DNA of 64,000 nt from Rhynochetos jubatus (Eukaryota; Chordata; Aves; Eurypygiformes; Rhynochetidae). The stretch spans positions 8,321,501-8,385,500 of the forward strand of contig CM050656.1 in NCBI GenBank assembly GCA_027574665.1. Direction: 5' to 3'. Under the pieces are notes generated by a model. It worked only from the letters and a program-made list of their open reading frames with translations. It was not told the DNA's origin and ran no database searches. Shown piece after piece: positions 38,451 to 51,100 of the stretch (its first letter is position 1; every line of letters begins with the position of its first letter). Made by a program: the position numbers and the translations under genes.

Positions 38451-38527
38451 TCCTAGATATGGGACCCAGTTTAAGGATCTTTATCTCTCTCTTTCCCTCT
38501 GTTTCCTGCCACCCCCTTCTGCTGCAG

Positions 38528-38617
38528 TGAACCTGCGTCCAGGGGCTGAACAGAAAGTGGTGTTCATCACTGCACGAGTCCACCCTGGGGAAACACCATC
38601 TTCCTTTGTGTGCCAAG
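38528..38617 (+). CDS. AGBL4: AGBL4 (CCP6) internal exon with zinc-binding HPGE motif
   Basis: This 90-nt internal exon encodes part of the M14 carboxypeptidase domain of cytosolic carboxypeptidase 6. The enzyme removes glutamates from polyglutamylated tubulin and other proteins in the cytosol and at centrioles and basal bodies. The readable peptide has 29 whole codons and contains VFITARVHPGETPSSFVCQ. The His and Glu of HPGE (residues 18 and 21 of the exon) are the HxxE zinc ligands of the family. A 40-nt pyrimidine tract ending in CTGCTGCAG precedes the exon and GTGAGT follows it, so both splice sites are strong. It begins and ends in phase 1, and its final G joins exon B to give a Gly codon. 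VCQG followed by IIDFLVSQHP separates AGBL4 from AGBL5 (which has an FNG-type continuation) and from AGBL1/2/3, on family knowledge recalled rather than aligned. Reading past the donor hits a stop about 14 codons later. Confidence 0.95.
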
Positions 38618-40020
38618 GTGAGTATCTGCATGAAGATAGCAAGTCTGATGAGATCTGATTTCCTATTGACATGCGTACTGGGTTTGCATAGCTCTGAACC
38701 TGATAGAAGGCTGAGTTCACATGACAGATTTTACCAGAGTGGGGATATTAGCGGGCTCTCTGGGCTCTGTACAGCTGCCTGTCTTCTTGCGGGCAGTAGG
38801 AATATATTATCTCTGAGTCTTGTGAATGTTTGCTGAATTTGGTCAGAATTGGACAATGGGCTCTGAAGCTATTCAGGAAGAATTGGCAGTCACTTGTACA
38901 TATGCAATGTGATCGTGTAAGGCTGGAAAAGCTCTGTGAGTGGTTCTCTATTAAGTGCTTATGTTTTTTTGCTGTCTACTATCTTCAGCTTCTTTTCTAC
39001 CGCAAAGCAGTGACCCGGGTTCTCCAGTTTAATTCTAAGAGGCCTCTGTTTGTCTGAAGCTGCTGCTGTGAGGAGCACAGCTCCCAGTGGCTGACAGCTG
39101 TTCCCTGCACAAAGCATTCCTGCTAAAAATAGAAAGCAAATTGCCCAGCTCCTATTTGTAAAGAGTTGTAAATCTCAGGCTTGTGGGTACAAATAAATAA
39201 ATAATCCTGGCATGTGTTCGTATCATTTCATTGTATAGGTCTGAAATATTGTACTTATGGTATGTGACTTTCTGCGGTGGTAAATTGTTGATGGTGTAAA
39301 TCAACGTAACTTCCCTGTAGCCAAGGCAATATGCTAATTTACTACGTCAGCTTGGATCTGGCCCTGCCTAGCCTGTGGGTTGCATCAATCAAGCATATGC
39401 AGGGTTTATTACGTTGGCTGCTTATAATGCTGCAGATTGGTTTGTGACTGGCCCTGTTGGTACCTAAAGACCTCATTGGGAAAGGTCTGGCACAGTTTCG
39501 TGGTCTTCTCTGTGTGTTCTTCATTCTGGCAAGGTCCTGTGTCTGGCTTCTCTCTAAGGCGAAAGGTCAACAGCTGTCACTTCTGCTGTCCTAGCCCAAT
39601 GGGCTAACAGGGCACTGGGCTTCTTGGTGGCCTGTGGGGTAGCAAAGGTAAACCCCTTCCTTTAATAAAATGGTGCTTCGGCCTGAGAGCAGGAAAACTC
39701 TGCAAGTTTCCCATCTCCTGTGGTGGCATAGTCAGTGCAGGGCATTATAGTGCGCATGATGTTTGTTAATGAATATGGATTTTTAATTGGATGCTTTGAT
39801 TCTGCTTGTGGCTGCTGGCATAGCCCTGTGAAATGAGGGCTGAGGCATGCTGCTCAGGTGGTACTTTGTAAATGGCGTTATTTTATTTTTATAATGGAGA
39901 GTTTATTCAAAAGGAAAAAAATGGGAATGTGAAAAAGCGGGTGGCATGCTTAGTCTGATGAAACAACTGGATGGAAGTCATGCTCTGATTGTCTCAGGGA
40001 AACTTTGTTTTGTAGGAAAA

Positions 40021-40072
40021 TTTAAAAAAAAAAAAAGGGGGAGGGCAGGGAAAAGAAAAAGAAAAAGCAGGG
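40021..40072. repeat. Purine-rich tract
   Basis: An A-run is followed by GGGGGAGGG and then by AAAAAG-type repeats, so nearly all bases on the plus strand are purines. It is low-complexity sequence. Confidence 0.7.
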
Positions 40073-40496
40073 GTCTGCCTTGGAGAAGCACATCAGAAAG
40101 TTGCTGTGACTGCAGTTATAATGCACGCTTGACTCGCTTGGAATTGCACGGATCTGAAGGCACTGTACTCCGCTGTGCATTGAGCCATTCTGCCCAGTGC
40201 AGATGAAGCTGCCTTGTGTGTATAATCAGTGTCAAGACAAGTAGAAATAGCAAACATTTCAAGGCCATCGCTGGGTTGTTTCTAGCATTGCCAAATGTGA
40301 AATTGGGTGCTTGCTCCGTCTTTGGAAATTTTTGTGAGGGATGGTCCAAAAAAGGGATAAAAATATCCCTTTGGCAGTCAAGTGAGGGGACAATAAGGAA
40401 TTTTATTTCTGGAGTCTTGGGAAGCATTTTGGCAGAGTTGGGTGTTGCAGATTTAATATCCAAATGCCAGCCCAGTGCACGTGGAATATGTCAGGA

Positions 40497-40513
40497 TTTT
40501 TTTTTTTTTTTTT
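40497..40513. repeat. T17 homopolymer
   Basis: Seventeen consecutive T's. It could be the tail of a minus-strand retrocopy, but no coding remnant is visible to its right on that strand. Confidence 0.85.
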
Positions 40514-42084
40514 GGGTAGAGAGATTTCTTCTTGAATGTTTGATTGTGCTTACTACCTGAAGTATTAAGATATGGAAGCTAATCCCAAAGATTCTCCAGG
40601 TGCAAGTAGCATCGTGTATATGGAAGAGCAGAATTGTGACTGTTGAGGCCTGGAGAATCAGTCATTAGGGGAAAAGGTAATGAGGTATCACCTTTCTTTC
40701 TTTTTGTTCTTTATTTTTTTGGGGGTTTCAATCAGCTCAGGCACTGCCTTGCTCTTCAAAGCTCGTAACTAACTCCTTACTCATTACCTATCTGTCTAAG
40801 AGCTAGCCAAGTCTCTTCCTGCCCTCTTTGGCCTACTCTTTACTAAGGGTATATAGCTGTGTGTAGTCCAAACACCAGCTGCCTGGGGCCTGACAGAAGT
40901 TCCCTATTCCATCTTCTGTTTTTTGATTAGGCAAGATACTCTGGGAAGCCAGTTGTCTAGCCTTGATATGTCAGGATATACTTGGTCCTGTCTATTGGTC
41001 CTTTTTCCTTTACTTTACCCACAGATTAAATCTAAGTAAGTATCTTTGTGCTCCTGTGGGAAAAGACCATAAGGTCATCTCCCCATTCAGAGCTGCATGG
41101 CTTCTGTGTCACCCTTCTTCATTATTCCATTATGAAGAATCCACTGAAAACTGAATTTTGGATACAAATATCCTGTATTCCTGCAGAAGTACAAGTACTG
41201 TAAACTTGGACACACACCTTTGTCTCCTTATATCTGTGGAGTGCTTGCGGCAGTAGCCAGACCTCCCTAGAATCATTAGGCACCTCAGCCAGCAGTTAAA
41301 AACAAGTGCTATAATATTTCACACATGGTGCAGCTGCTGAGCTGTAGTTCACTTCCTTAGAAGGCAGACAAAACCCCAGAGGGCCTCTTCGTAGAAAGAT
41401 AGATTAAGAACCTTTTGTTTCTGTTTTGGTCTTTTAAGAGTTATTACGATGCTTCAGGTTAGCCTTTTTAGGAAGTTTTCCTGATAGTGCTTAACTGCTT
41501 GTTGTGAAGTTTGGGGACAGAGAGGGGTTAATCACCAGAGTGTATTTGCATGGGTACCATTTGCATCCAAAGGTAGCATGGTGCTCTCCTCAGGCTGGGA
41601 CCGTCACCATGAGCATTGATGCTCGTGTCATGTTTGGGGGTGAGTAAGTAAACGTAGGGTCTAGAATGAAGAGGACTCTCTTGTTTTCCCATTGCTCTTA
41701 CAGACTGTTTTCTAACCACCAGGAGCCACTGGAGGTTAGCTCCTGGAGGGCTTTTATAGGGCAACACAAACCAGTGAGAATCCATCTTGCAGCTTGAACT
41801 CATTTGTCACGTGCTCTTCAGATTTCTGAGGGATTTTTTTGAAGTTTTGGGTTTAGATTCTTTTCCTTGCTTAGATATTTTTCCTCCTTTTCCTCCAGCC
41901 CAGCATTTTTATTTAAGAAAACATATGCTATTTTCTGTCTTCCACATTATACTGTTAAGGCAACTAAATGATTACCTCTTACAGGTAGGGTCAGATAACG
42001 CCTATATATGTACGTAGTGTGCACCAGTATGTGTGTGTAACATCTGTACACATCCCTACCATCTAAACACCGGTGACAAGTCAG

Positions 42085-42120
42085 CTTTCCAAAGGCTCAG
42101 ATTTTCCAAAGGCTTTGATT
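42085..42120. repeat. Imperfect tandem duplication of about 17 bp
   Basis: TTTCCAAAGGCTCAGA is followed directly by TTTTCCAAAGGCTTTGA. The copies share TTTCCAAAGGCT and differ in the last few bases. It is a local duplication of no evident function. Confidence 0.7.
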
Positions 42121-42129
42121 TTATACAAG

Positions 42130-45100
42130 ATCTGGCAACAGGAGTATTTTTATTCCACTAGTATTCTTACAGTCTTATTTCCCTTCCTTTGGCCACTAGA
42201 TAAGCAACTCTCCCTCACTATTCATGTTCATGGAAAGTTGTAGGAGACGTGATGACTACCATGTTTAAGTTTGTCCTGTATGCTCTGGCTGTTGCAGCAG
42301 TCAGGAAGTACAAGTTTAAGCGTGTCTAGATGTACTTAAGCACGTGCTTTCCTCATAGACTTAGCATGTTCTATTAGTAGGATGTCATTTATTGTCTTTT
42401 TAACACATTTGCCAGTGTGATGTCCACCATCTAAATGCAAAAATGAAAGTTTGTACCCTAAGAATTTTAATTCAATATAGTTTGCCAGACTGGGAGTCCA
42501 GAATGGAAGACACAGTTTGAGAGGGAAGGGAAAGGAATCCCACAGCTGGGTTTGCAGATGCTGAGCATCTTGTGCTAAGTGTAATGTGACCTGAAGCTGA
42601 CCTTGAAGCTTATGGGCTGAATAGGGAACAGCCATTAAAAAGAAAATATAAGACAAAACAGACACCTGGGACTCTTATCCATAAGAAATGGAGCAAAAAT
42701 GACTTTTCAATCAATCTTTTTTCATTACAGCTGCTTAAATGAATGCGCCCTCTCGCTTCGCCTTAAATCAGATGATACGAAATGAAAAACCAGACTAAAC
42801 CAGGCAATGTTTCTTGGTTTTTTATTAACATTCTTAGTCTGTTTTTTTAACACACACACCCCTACACCTCTTTTGCCAGCAGGGGGCAGGAAAAAGTCTG
42901 AAAACTTTTGTATAAATTTTGATTCGGCGTTTGCAGAATGGGGTATAAGGGTACAGTCTGCCTGAAAACTAGCCTCCCACTAGCTGTCTCAGGAGTCTTG
43001 CTGTTGCACAATAACTCACAGGGCTAGTGGGTAATTGAACTTGGTCGCTGTGTGATGAAGGTGCTCCACATGCTATGAAGGATTTCATTCCTGGACAGGT
43101 TCCAAGATGGTCTCTTGAAAGTGGTGGCAGTTCTCTAGTTCATTTCATGGATACAGTGACTTCAAATTCTTTGAATCTGACCTGCTGGATCCCTAGAGTT
43201 AATAAGATAATGAATTTGCTACAACATGAGTAGGACTCTCTTTTGGTTTTGGGTTGGGTTTTTTTTTTTTTTCTTTTTAGAATTTAGCCAACCTCTGTCT
43301 TTTATTTTGAAGAAAGAGGAGGAATAAACTGTCTGGGTTAAAAGCGTTTTTCTGCTTCCTTCAGTAAGCATAAATCTTTTGAGCATTAGGGCATAAATGA
43401 TAGTAACTGAAAGACAGGATGGGGCATGTTTAAAATGCATGTGTAAATGCAGATAATGAAACCTTGATGTGTGAAAAGAACATTTCTAGTCATCTTTGGA
43501 TGCAGGAGGGTGCTCTGCCTTGGCCATGCAGCAAGCCTTTGAGTGCTCTCTGATGCAGGAATGACCTTTGTAGGGGCTTGTCCTGGTTTAATTTAAAGCT
43601 AAGACCAGCACAGGGCTCTTGCCAGTGTTTCAGTTTGTGGGCTGCATCGCTAAAATTGAAGAGAACTGAGCTAAATGTAAGCTCCACTCTAGGGGAGATT
43701 TATGGTCTCTTGCCAACCCAAAGGTAAAAAGACAGGGAGATTCCATTCCCTTTCAGTACCGGTTGTACCCTTTGCAAACCTCTTCTGGCTGCAATCCATA
43801 GGAAAATGCACCTGATATTACACAGTTCCACCTGAGAGGTGACTGTTCTTGGTCAAAAAAAGAGCAAAATCTTTTTATGCATGCAGAATGCCATTCATTT
43901 TATAAGATGATATGCATAAGTTGTGGTAGGAGAGGATGGGGACACTATTGTTTATTTAGCTGCAGCTTAGCACTTACAAGCAGTGAGGGAACATGGTGAA
44001 CAGAAGCTGTGGTTCATGGTCTCTTTTATAGGGGTTCAGGAAAGCAAATTATGAGAAGCGGACAAAGACAACAGAATTCAACACTCCAACCATAAAATGC
44101 GCTACAGGGCTATCTTAAAGTTGTTAGACTGCATTCATCCTTCTCACTAAGATTTTTTTTTTCCTTTTTAAAGTGCACAGCTCCTAAGCTTTAATACAAA
44201 GGGAAACACACTCTCCTTGACTTCTAAAGCAACATGAAAAACACAATTGTCTGTGCCTTGTAAATCTCCTGGATGGGATTTTAGTGTGAAGTATCCCAGG
44301 AGAGAGAGAGGTTGTTCTGAGAATATAAAACATCCATGTTGGAGTAATGGAAATAAAAGCTCCTCTTAAAATGGTGTTGATGTAAATAGACGATTAGAAA
44401 AATTTTGGCTACCCAAAGTGTCATTAGCTGTTACAAGATACCACAGGTTTTGAATCAATACACTGTGGTGTCAGGCAGGTATGAGAGGTTATACACCTGG
44501 TTTCCTGAGCTGGAGGAAACTTACAATGAGGTTAAATTTCTCTGGTTATATAGTGATGTGATTCACTCTTAAAATGTATGCAGGGAAATTCTGCACGAAA
44601 GAGAATGTGGTGTGATGGTGGCAGGGTGGGTGAAGGAGCTGTGCAGAGGCTGGGGACTGCAGTCTGCAAAGGGAAGAAGGAATCCCCAGATATCTGGAGA
44701 CCGGGGCTGCCTCTGTGGGGCAGTTGTGTCATCTCTGGAGAAAGCTGCTGTGTGGCTGAGAGACCCATTCCCACTCACAGCAGAAGTTGCTGTCGCATCT
44801 CTTCCATTCCATCAGTAGCAGGAAGCATGGAAAACTGGACTTGCCACGCAGGCTCATCTCCCAACCCTAGTCCTGCATGCTCATCTTGAATTCTGCAGTA
44901 GGAGGAATGGATCAGTCCTAATTCCTCATCCCTTGGACAACAAGGTCAGCTTTGCCTACGCAGCTAAGAAATGTCAAGTGGCTTTGTTTGATTCAGTTTG
45001 CCCTTTGCCCAGGGCAGGCCTTTGACTACCTCTGCTTAACTAATCCTCTTTACAATAATCAGAGCTAAAGGAGCCCTTGGTCTTCAAGAGAGAATTGGGA

Positions 45101-48100
45101 AAGGCTTCACTATACAACAGCAGGCAAATTTGCTTTGTCTCCATGTGGGATTGCCCAATTAATCTCTTAAACATACTGGTTTTATAATGTTTCTTGACTG
45201 CTCATACTTTTGAATAACATTAGCTTAAAGATAATTTCCTGCCAACCCTAACCAACCTGCCTCTAGGACAAAGCATGTCGTCTTTGTAACAGAACACTCT
45301 GGTGCTTTGCTGATATCTGAGGATAGGAAAAAGAGAAAATATTGATTCAGCTGAACTTCATGGTCACTTGGCTTTCCTTAATATGGCCTGGTATTCCCAC
45401 AGAAAATTGCAGTCCAAGTGGATTTTGAAGATGCTTATCCACGTCCTCCCAGTTATTGATTAGGTCAGGGCCATTTTCTGTGTGTACTTCTCTGTATGGC
45501 CGTGGGCAGCAGGTCCTGAACTTTTAGGGAGTGGTATTATGTCTATGCAATGGATCTTCTCTGGGCCTACATGGGAGAGCAGGCCCTCTGGAAGTGTTAG
45601 CTAATGCATTGCTCGTGGCATTGTCCGCTGAGTCTGTGACTGTCCAGATGGCCAAGGACATCTTGTACTTGCAGATATCCCCAGCTTCGCATGCGTGGGC
45701 CAAACTGTGCTGGAGCATCTGTTGCCAGTGGGGAAATCCCAGGCAGAAATCTCCTAAGTCCTGCCCCAGTTGAATTAGACCAGGGCATGAACATGCAAAC
45801 CTCAGAGCTGTAAGAACCACAGGAAGCTTGGGGTTGTCTTTAGATCTCATTTGCATGGCTCTGTTGGAAATGGAAACAGAAACAGCTCCAAGGAAGTGAA
45901 CATCTTTAATTTCAAGGAATCTTAAGTTGTGAGATGAAGGCTTTTCTCTAAGTGCAGCAATGTGTGAGATCTGTGCTGATCAAGCTGCAGGTGTTGTAGT
46001 GCTATGCCAGGCTTCACAATTAGGAATCTCTTCAAGTTTTTATACCTCAAGCGTTTTCCATTCTCCTTCAGTAGTGTCCCAGCTCTTCCTCACAACCGAT
46101 ATTAATCTTGCTGGTCTATTGTTTCCGGCTTTGTCTTCTGACCCTTTGTTCTTCGCCTGCCCTGGCTCGGTTCAGCTGAATCGATTTCTTTTTTTGTTTT
46201 GTTTTCATTTTGTTTTCTGTTCCTTTGTCGCCCAGGTGCCCTGCGCTTGCCTTCTTGCTCCTTCTGCATTGCTATAGCTGCTGCTCTTAAGAGCCAGCAT
46301 TCATGTGTGACTAGGACCTGGCGGCTGGAAACTTTTCTTTGACACACGGGCACCTGGGTGAAATTCTTCCTTTGCCCCTGCCCAGACTGCTCACGTGCTT
46401 TGTGTGCCTGTAGTGAGGTATTGTGTACATGTTTATAGGAGGCATGTCTTCTTGACTTCTGCAGTTCACAGAGTAAAGGCATAAAACTTGTTTGGAGAGT
46501 AAAAAGAAGGGACTTGGGATGAAAGCAGGTTCCTGCCCCAGACAATAGCCCTTTAGAGGTTGTCTTTGAGTTTTCAATGCAGTCCTGCTTCTCTGGATTC
46601 TGAGGATGATGAAGAAGAGGGGTAATGGGGCACATGCCCCAGCCAACTGGGTACAAAATTTCTTCACCAGTCCTGCTTAACTTTCCCTAAGAAGAAATGT
46701 AGGCACAAACTGCTTTGCTGGGACCTTAATGCATGGGCAAATTTCTATTAAACACTTCATAGACAGGAAGTGTGGATTTAAGATGTTTTTGAATAGTGGC
46801 ACACAGCTGTTTAAAAAGACTCTCCCCTGGAAGGTTGGTTCCTTAGTGACAGATGTGGCCTGTAAGTGACAATTTCCAGATGTGCCCTATGGTGTTAGTT
46901 CAAGGGGCCAATTCTTACATGTTCAGCAGATCAGATCCCTGGTACCCATGCTCTGACTTGGAGGTTACAGTTTTAGTCTTTGCTGCTTAGATGTGGAAGT
47001 TAATTGGAGATGGATGAAAAATAATTATTTTGCATTTTTTTAATGACACAGGTTTTCAAAGGGAATGCTTTATCTGAAATTTCACACAAGCTCACTTTTA
47101 TTTTTCCCTTACTTTCCCTTTTTATCTTTTTATCTTGTCTCCCCACTTTTTTGTCACTTCATCATGGAAGGAAAAAGCCATGGGCAGGAGAAGGAAGAAA
47201 CAAAGAAAGGTAAAAACCTTTCAGTGTTCAGTTTAAAAAGGAGGAAAGGAAATGTTTTTAGGTCTTCTTATGGCAAAGTTTCTTAAAAATTTTCAAATTT
47301 TACCTAAAAATTTTCATCCAGTGGTATAGCATGTAGGCAACATATTACAGAGCTGGACCCTGCATTATATTGTGGTCAAGCATAAGCCAGGTCTTTGGGT
47401 TACTACAGAACACATGTGGCACAGACAATGACAACAGGGGAAGTTCTTGTTCACTAGGGCCTACACCTGCCCAAAAGGAGCTGTTTATTTTATCACTTTA
47501 ATCACATGATGATCACATCTTTCAGATTTTAGTTTTCATGGTTATTAAATTTCTACTGCCATGGTGGCTTTTGTATGGTACTAATCACTGCTGTGGCCAA
47601 TCCCCTAACAAACACCAGTGCTTGGTGTCATAACAGCAAAGTGAGAAGAGGAGGGTGGCTAATTCCCTGGTACAGGAGGAGCCATTCAGCCTTGCTGAGC
47701 TTTAACCATCTTCTGTCAAACAGGAGACAGCCTGTTGCAGCATCAAGAGTGGAGCTGAAAAATGCTGTGACCCAGCCTTGCCCCAGGTACCATCTTTTCA
47801 AAATTAGGTCTGTCTCTGACTCCTGCCCAGGGAACAGGCGCAGGGAACAGCAAGGTGTACTGTCCTGGGTCAGAACTGGGAAAGCCTTGGAACTGAACCC
47901 CTAATTCCCTGCAGGCAGGTTGCTGGCCCTACACTGCAGACAGGAGCTGGGAAGTGACTGCTGCCATGCTCAGCTAACAGACCCCTCTCCTGCCTTTGAA
48001 AGAAACACTTTTGCAGTGTGCATGTCAGTCTGGGGTCTGAGTTTGTCCAACTTGTTCCATGGCACCTCTGTCTTCTGATGTCTGCATCTTTCATCGCGTG

Positions 48101-51100
48101 AAAGAGGCTGTTTTTAGTTAAATTTACCTTTAAGATGTTAAAATTCAAGGTAAAAAGTTAAACAGTCTTTGCCCTGGTTACATATAAACTCTGATTCTTC
48201 CTCCTGGCAATGTTCCTAATGGCCAAGGGTATGATAGAAATAGCACCTTGATATTAGCTTATGTGGTCACAGTGCTGCCAGAGTTTAAACCCTTTGCTGC
48301 AAAGTGCTTGGGGAGAGCTTCTGTCTGAGGGCTTGCTGGCACTTGAGAGCTCATTTGCATCCGAGGCAGGCTGTGAATGTAGAGTGCAATAGTGTATTCC
48401 TTGAGCAATTCTTATTCTGGAACAAGAGTATCTTATTCCTTCTTAGTTTAATATGCTTCAAAGTAGATTCTGCAATAAGACTGTCTCCAAACAGAATTCT
48501 TTGGGAAATGGTGTTGTTAGTTCTTCCTAAAACAGCAACAACAAAACCCCTCAATGCTTAGAGGACCCCTGAAAATTATATCCTGTGAACTTGCTCCCGT
48601 GTGCTCTTCAGATTGAAACATGTACTTTATACCCTCCTGGAGAATTTTACCTCTTCACAAGCAGAGGTGTCAGTTGCTTGTGGCGGCCCAACTCACGTGA
48701 GGACAGTTTGCTCTCTGAATATTCCCTCTTCAGTGCTAATTACCATCACCTTTAGGATCTGCAGTATGGCTCCATTTTCATAGCAAGATCTTCTCTGGAG
48801 GGGAGGTGAGGGCTTAGAACATAGTCCGCTGCTTAGCAGCCAGAAGCACATCTATACTGACAGGGAGTGGCCCTAATGTATTACTGTGGAGCTTATTCTT
48901 GTCTGGATGTCATGCAGTGTAAATAAACACAGACCTGTTTCCACTGGTGAGGGGCAGAGCAGAGCTTTGGCAGTTTGTTTCTTTATGTAGATACGTGATC
49001 ATTTTGGGGTTTTGTTTTTTTAAGGCAAAAAATAAACCATAGGGAAAAAAAGGTCTCTCCTGCTGGGGTCCAGTGCAAGCAGCTATCCCAACAAGTCTCT
49101 TCCGGCACCACTGGAAGCAACTTGCAGACACCCAACTTTCCTTTTTGATTCAAGGGGAGAAAATTCAGATGCAACCAGCATTTTCTTGGCCATCAGATCT
49201 TCCCAGAGAACTAACTTTTTGTTTCATAAATAATTTCCCCCTGTCTCCCCACAGTCTGGTCAGCATACAGGCCCTGCTTTCATTGTCTGCCAGGCCTGAA
49301 GTTACAGACTCTGCTGTGCAGATGAACTTCCGTGTTTCATTTCAGTTTTCACTATTTGATGCTGATTCGAACTCCTCAGCCTCTACTACCAACTTGTATG
49401 TATCAAGAGGAAATGGATATGCATCTACTTTTGTCTCGCATGCTGTTGGTTTTACTTGTGCGGTACCTTTATATATCTTTGAGGTGCAAACCCAGAGCAA
49501 ACAGAGAGCTCACAGTAGCTTGTGGGGAAAGGTAGCCACCTCTCGGGAAGAGCAAGACAGCTGCGATGCTATTCTCACCTTTCTCATGACCGTAAGGCAA
49601 CCACAGGAACGTGTAAAGGAGCTTGCTGTTGAATGGACAGGGCTCTGTCTCTGGGATCTGATGCTTGCCCATTTTAGAAGTGCTGCTTTACCAGGTGACA
49701 CCAGCATTGCCCAGTGCCTGTGGACTTTGTGCCCGACTTTACTACAGGAGTCTTAGAACTGACTTTGCCTGAGTGGAAACAGCAAGCTGCCTTGCACCTT
49801 TTGAGTTAATTTGAATGGAAGGACAGGAAAATCCTATAAGAATGAAGCAGTATAAACAGTTAAGTGGAAATCAATGAAGCGGCCAAAAGGTGCCGTTACA
49901 TCTGGCTTAGTGTAAGTTTTCACGTATCAAGAGTAACCAGAAAACAATCATCACTTTGCTTGTCCCCACAGGGGAAATGAGGGCAAATAGTTGTGCAGTT
50001 TTCCTATAGGGGCAGGCTGTCAGCTGCCATTGTTAGGATCTGGGGAACATATGTGTGTGCTGTCTTCATATAGGAATGGCAAAGCAGCAGCTCCAGTAGA
50101 GGTGAGCAGCTGTGGTTCAGTCCTGAGGAGCAGACACCTCAGCTCTTCTCTTCGGCTGAGCAGGCTAAGTTTGTGAGCTAGAGCACAAGAAAATGCAATG
50201 TGTGCTTCTCCCAAGTTCCTCTCGGCTCAGATTTCCACTTTATTCTATATCTTCTTGAGAGACCCAGAGTGCCAGGGCAGCACATCACCCATGCGCATAC
50301 GTACTTCCCCATGTGCTCTTGCTCTTTTCCAGCAACACATATTCTACTTTCATACTGGCTGTGGGTCATGCCGAGAGCCTGTCTAGCTGAGTAGCCCACT
50401 TGTGAAAGTGGCCAATAACAAGTGCCTACAGGCTATTAAGGTCAAGGCAAATTAATAGAGATGCTTCACCATATTCTCTTGCAACACACTACAGCTGAAG
50501 GAAGCTGGAAAGAATAGTTGTGAATGAGTGACCTTCTGCAGTGCCCTTCTGGTCTCTGTATCACACAGCTTTGTGTTCCTGCTTGGTTCATGCATATTGC
50601 TTCTGGGTCTCTGCTTGACTGAGCAACACACTTGCAGATGTTGGAAACCATTTTTAGAATGTGTTTAAAAATACATATTTTTCATTTCTTCCCTAGCATT
50701 ATTTATGTAATGCCCTTTTTCTTTTTCACTGTGTATTACATTTTCATATGTAAATGTATTCTCCATCTGTCTCCAGAGAAATCTACCTTTTGCCTTCTTG
50801 GTTTATAACACATTCTTTCCTTGGGCTGATCTATCCATCTTAAGGCCTCTATAGCTCTTATTGCTTCCACAGTTAATGGCATAACACTAAGAGCACAATG
50901 TAGCTGCTTGCTTGTACTTACTGAACGTGCAAAACAGCACTAGGTGACAAACCCCCAAGGGAGGTGTTAGGTAAAACTAGTCCATCCCTCCATTCCCAGT
51001 GCCCACCTTTGTTAAACTAAGCACACTGAAAACCCAAAGGTTCCTGCTACCCTGGAGAAAGGCACTGCTGCCAGATTGAGAAAAGGCAACTCTGGGCATA

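Larger units (their letters stand above)
1..38527 (+). other. AGBL4: AGBL4 intron upstream of exon A (3' part)
   Basis: At least 38.5 kb of intron precede exon A, so the preceding exon lies outside the window. I looked for the residues expected just before exon A and found no convincing candidate. The DNA is AT-rich, with scattered homopolymer runs such as T-runs at 6305-6317, 15673-15685, 16918-16929 and 19862-19875. Distinct items listed separately are a 12-bp minisatellite, a solo LTR, short inverted repeats, simple repeats and possible regulatory intervals. The intron ends in a long CT tract from about 38480 to the CAG at 38525-38527. Giant introns are typical of AGBL4 in vertebrates. Confidence 0.85.

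Noticed and set aside
46102-46656. 184-codon open frame, minus strand
   Set aside because: It opens with TTG, its C-terminal part is a low-complexity Lys/Arg/Gln-rich string from a pyrimidine-rich plus strand, and it matches no family I know.
49073-49756. Longest open frame, 227 codons, plus strand
   Set aside because: It opens with GTG; the first ATG comes about 83 codons later. It has no recognisable domain, no splice sites that fit, and codon use like intron. A frame of this length is only mildly unexpected in 64 kb read in six frames.
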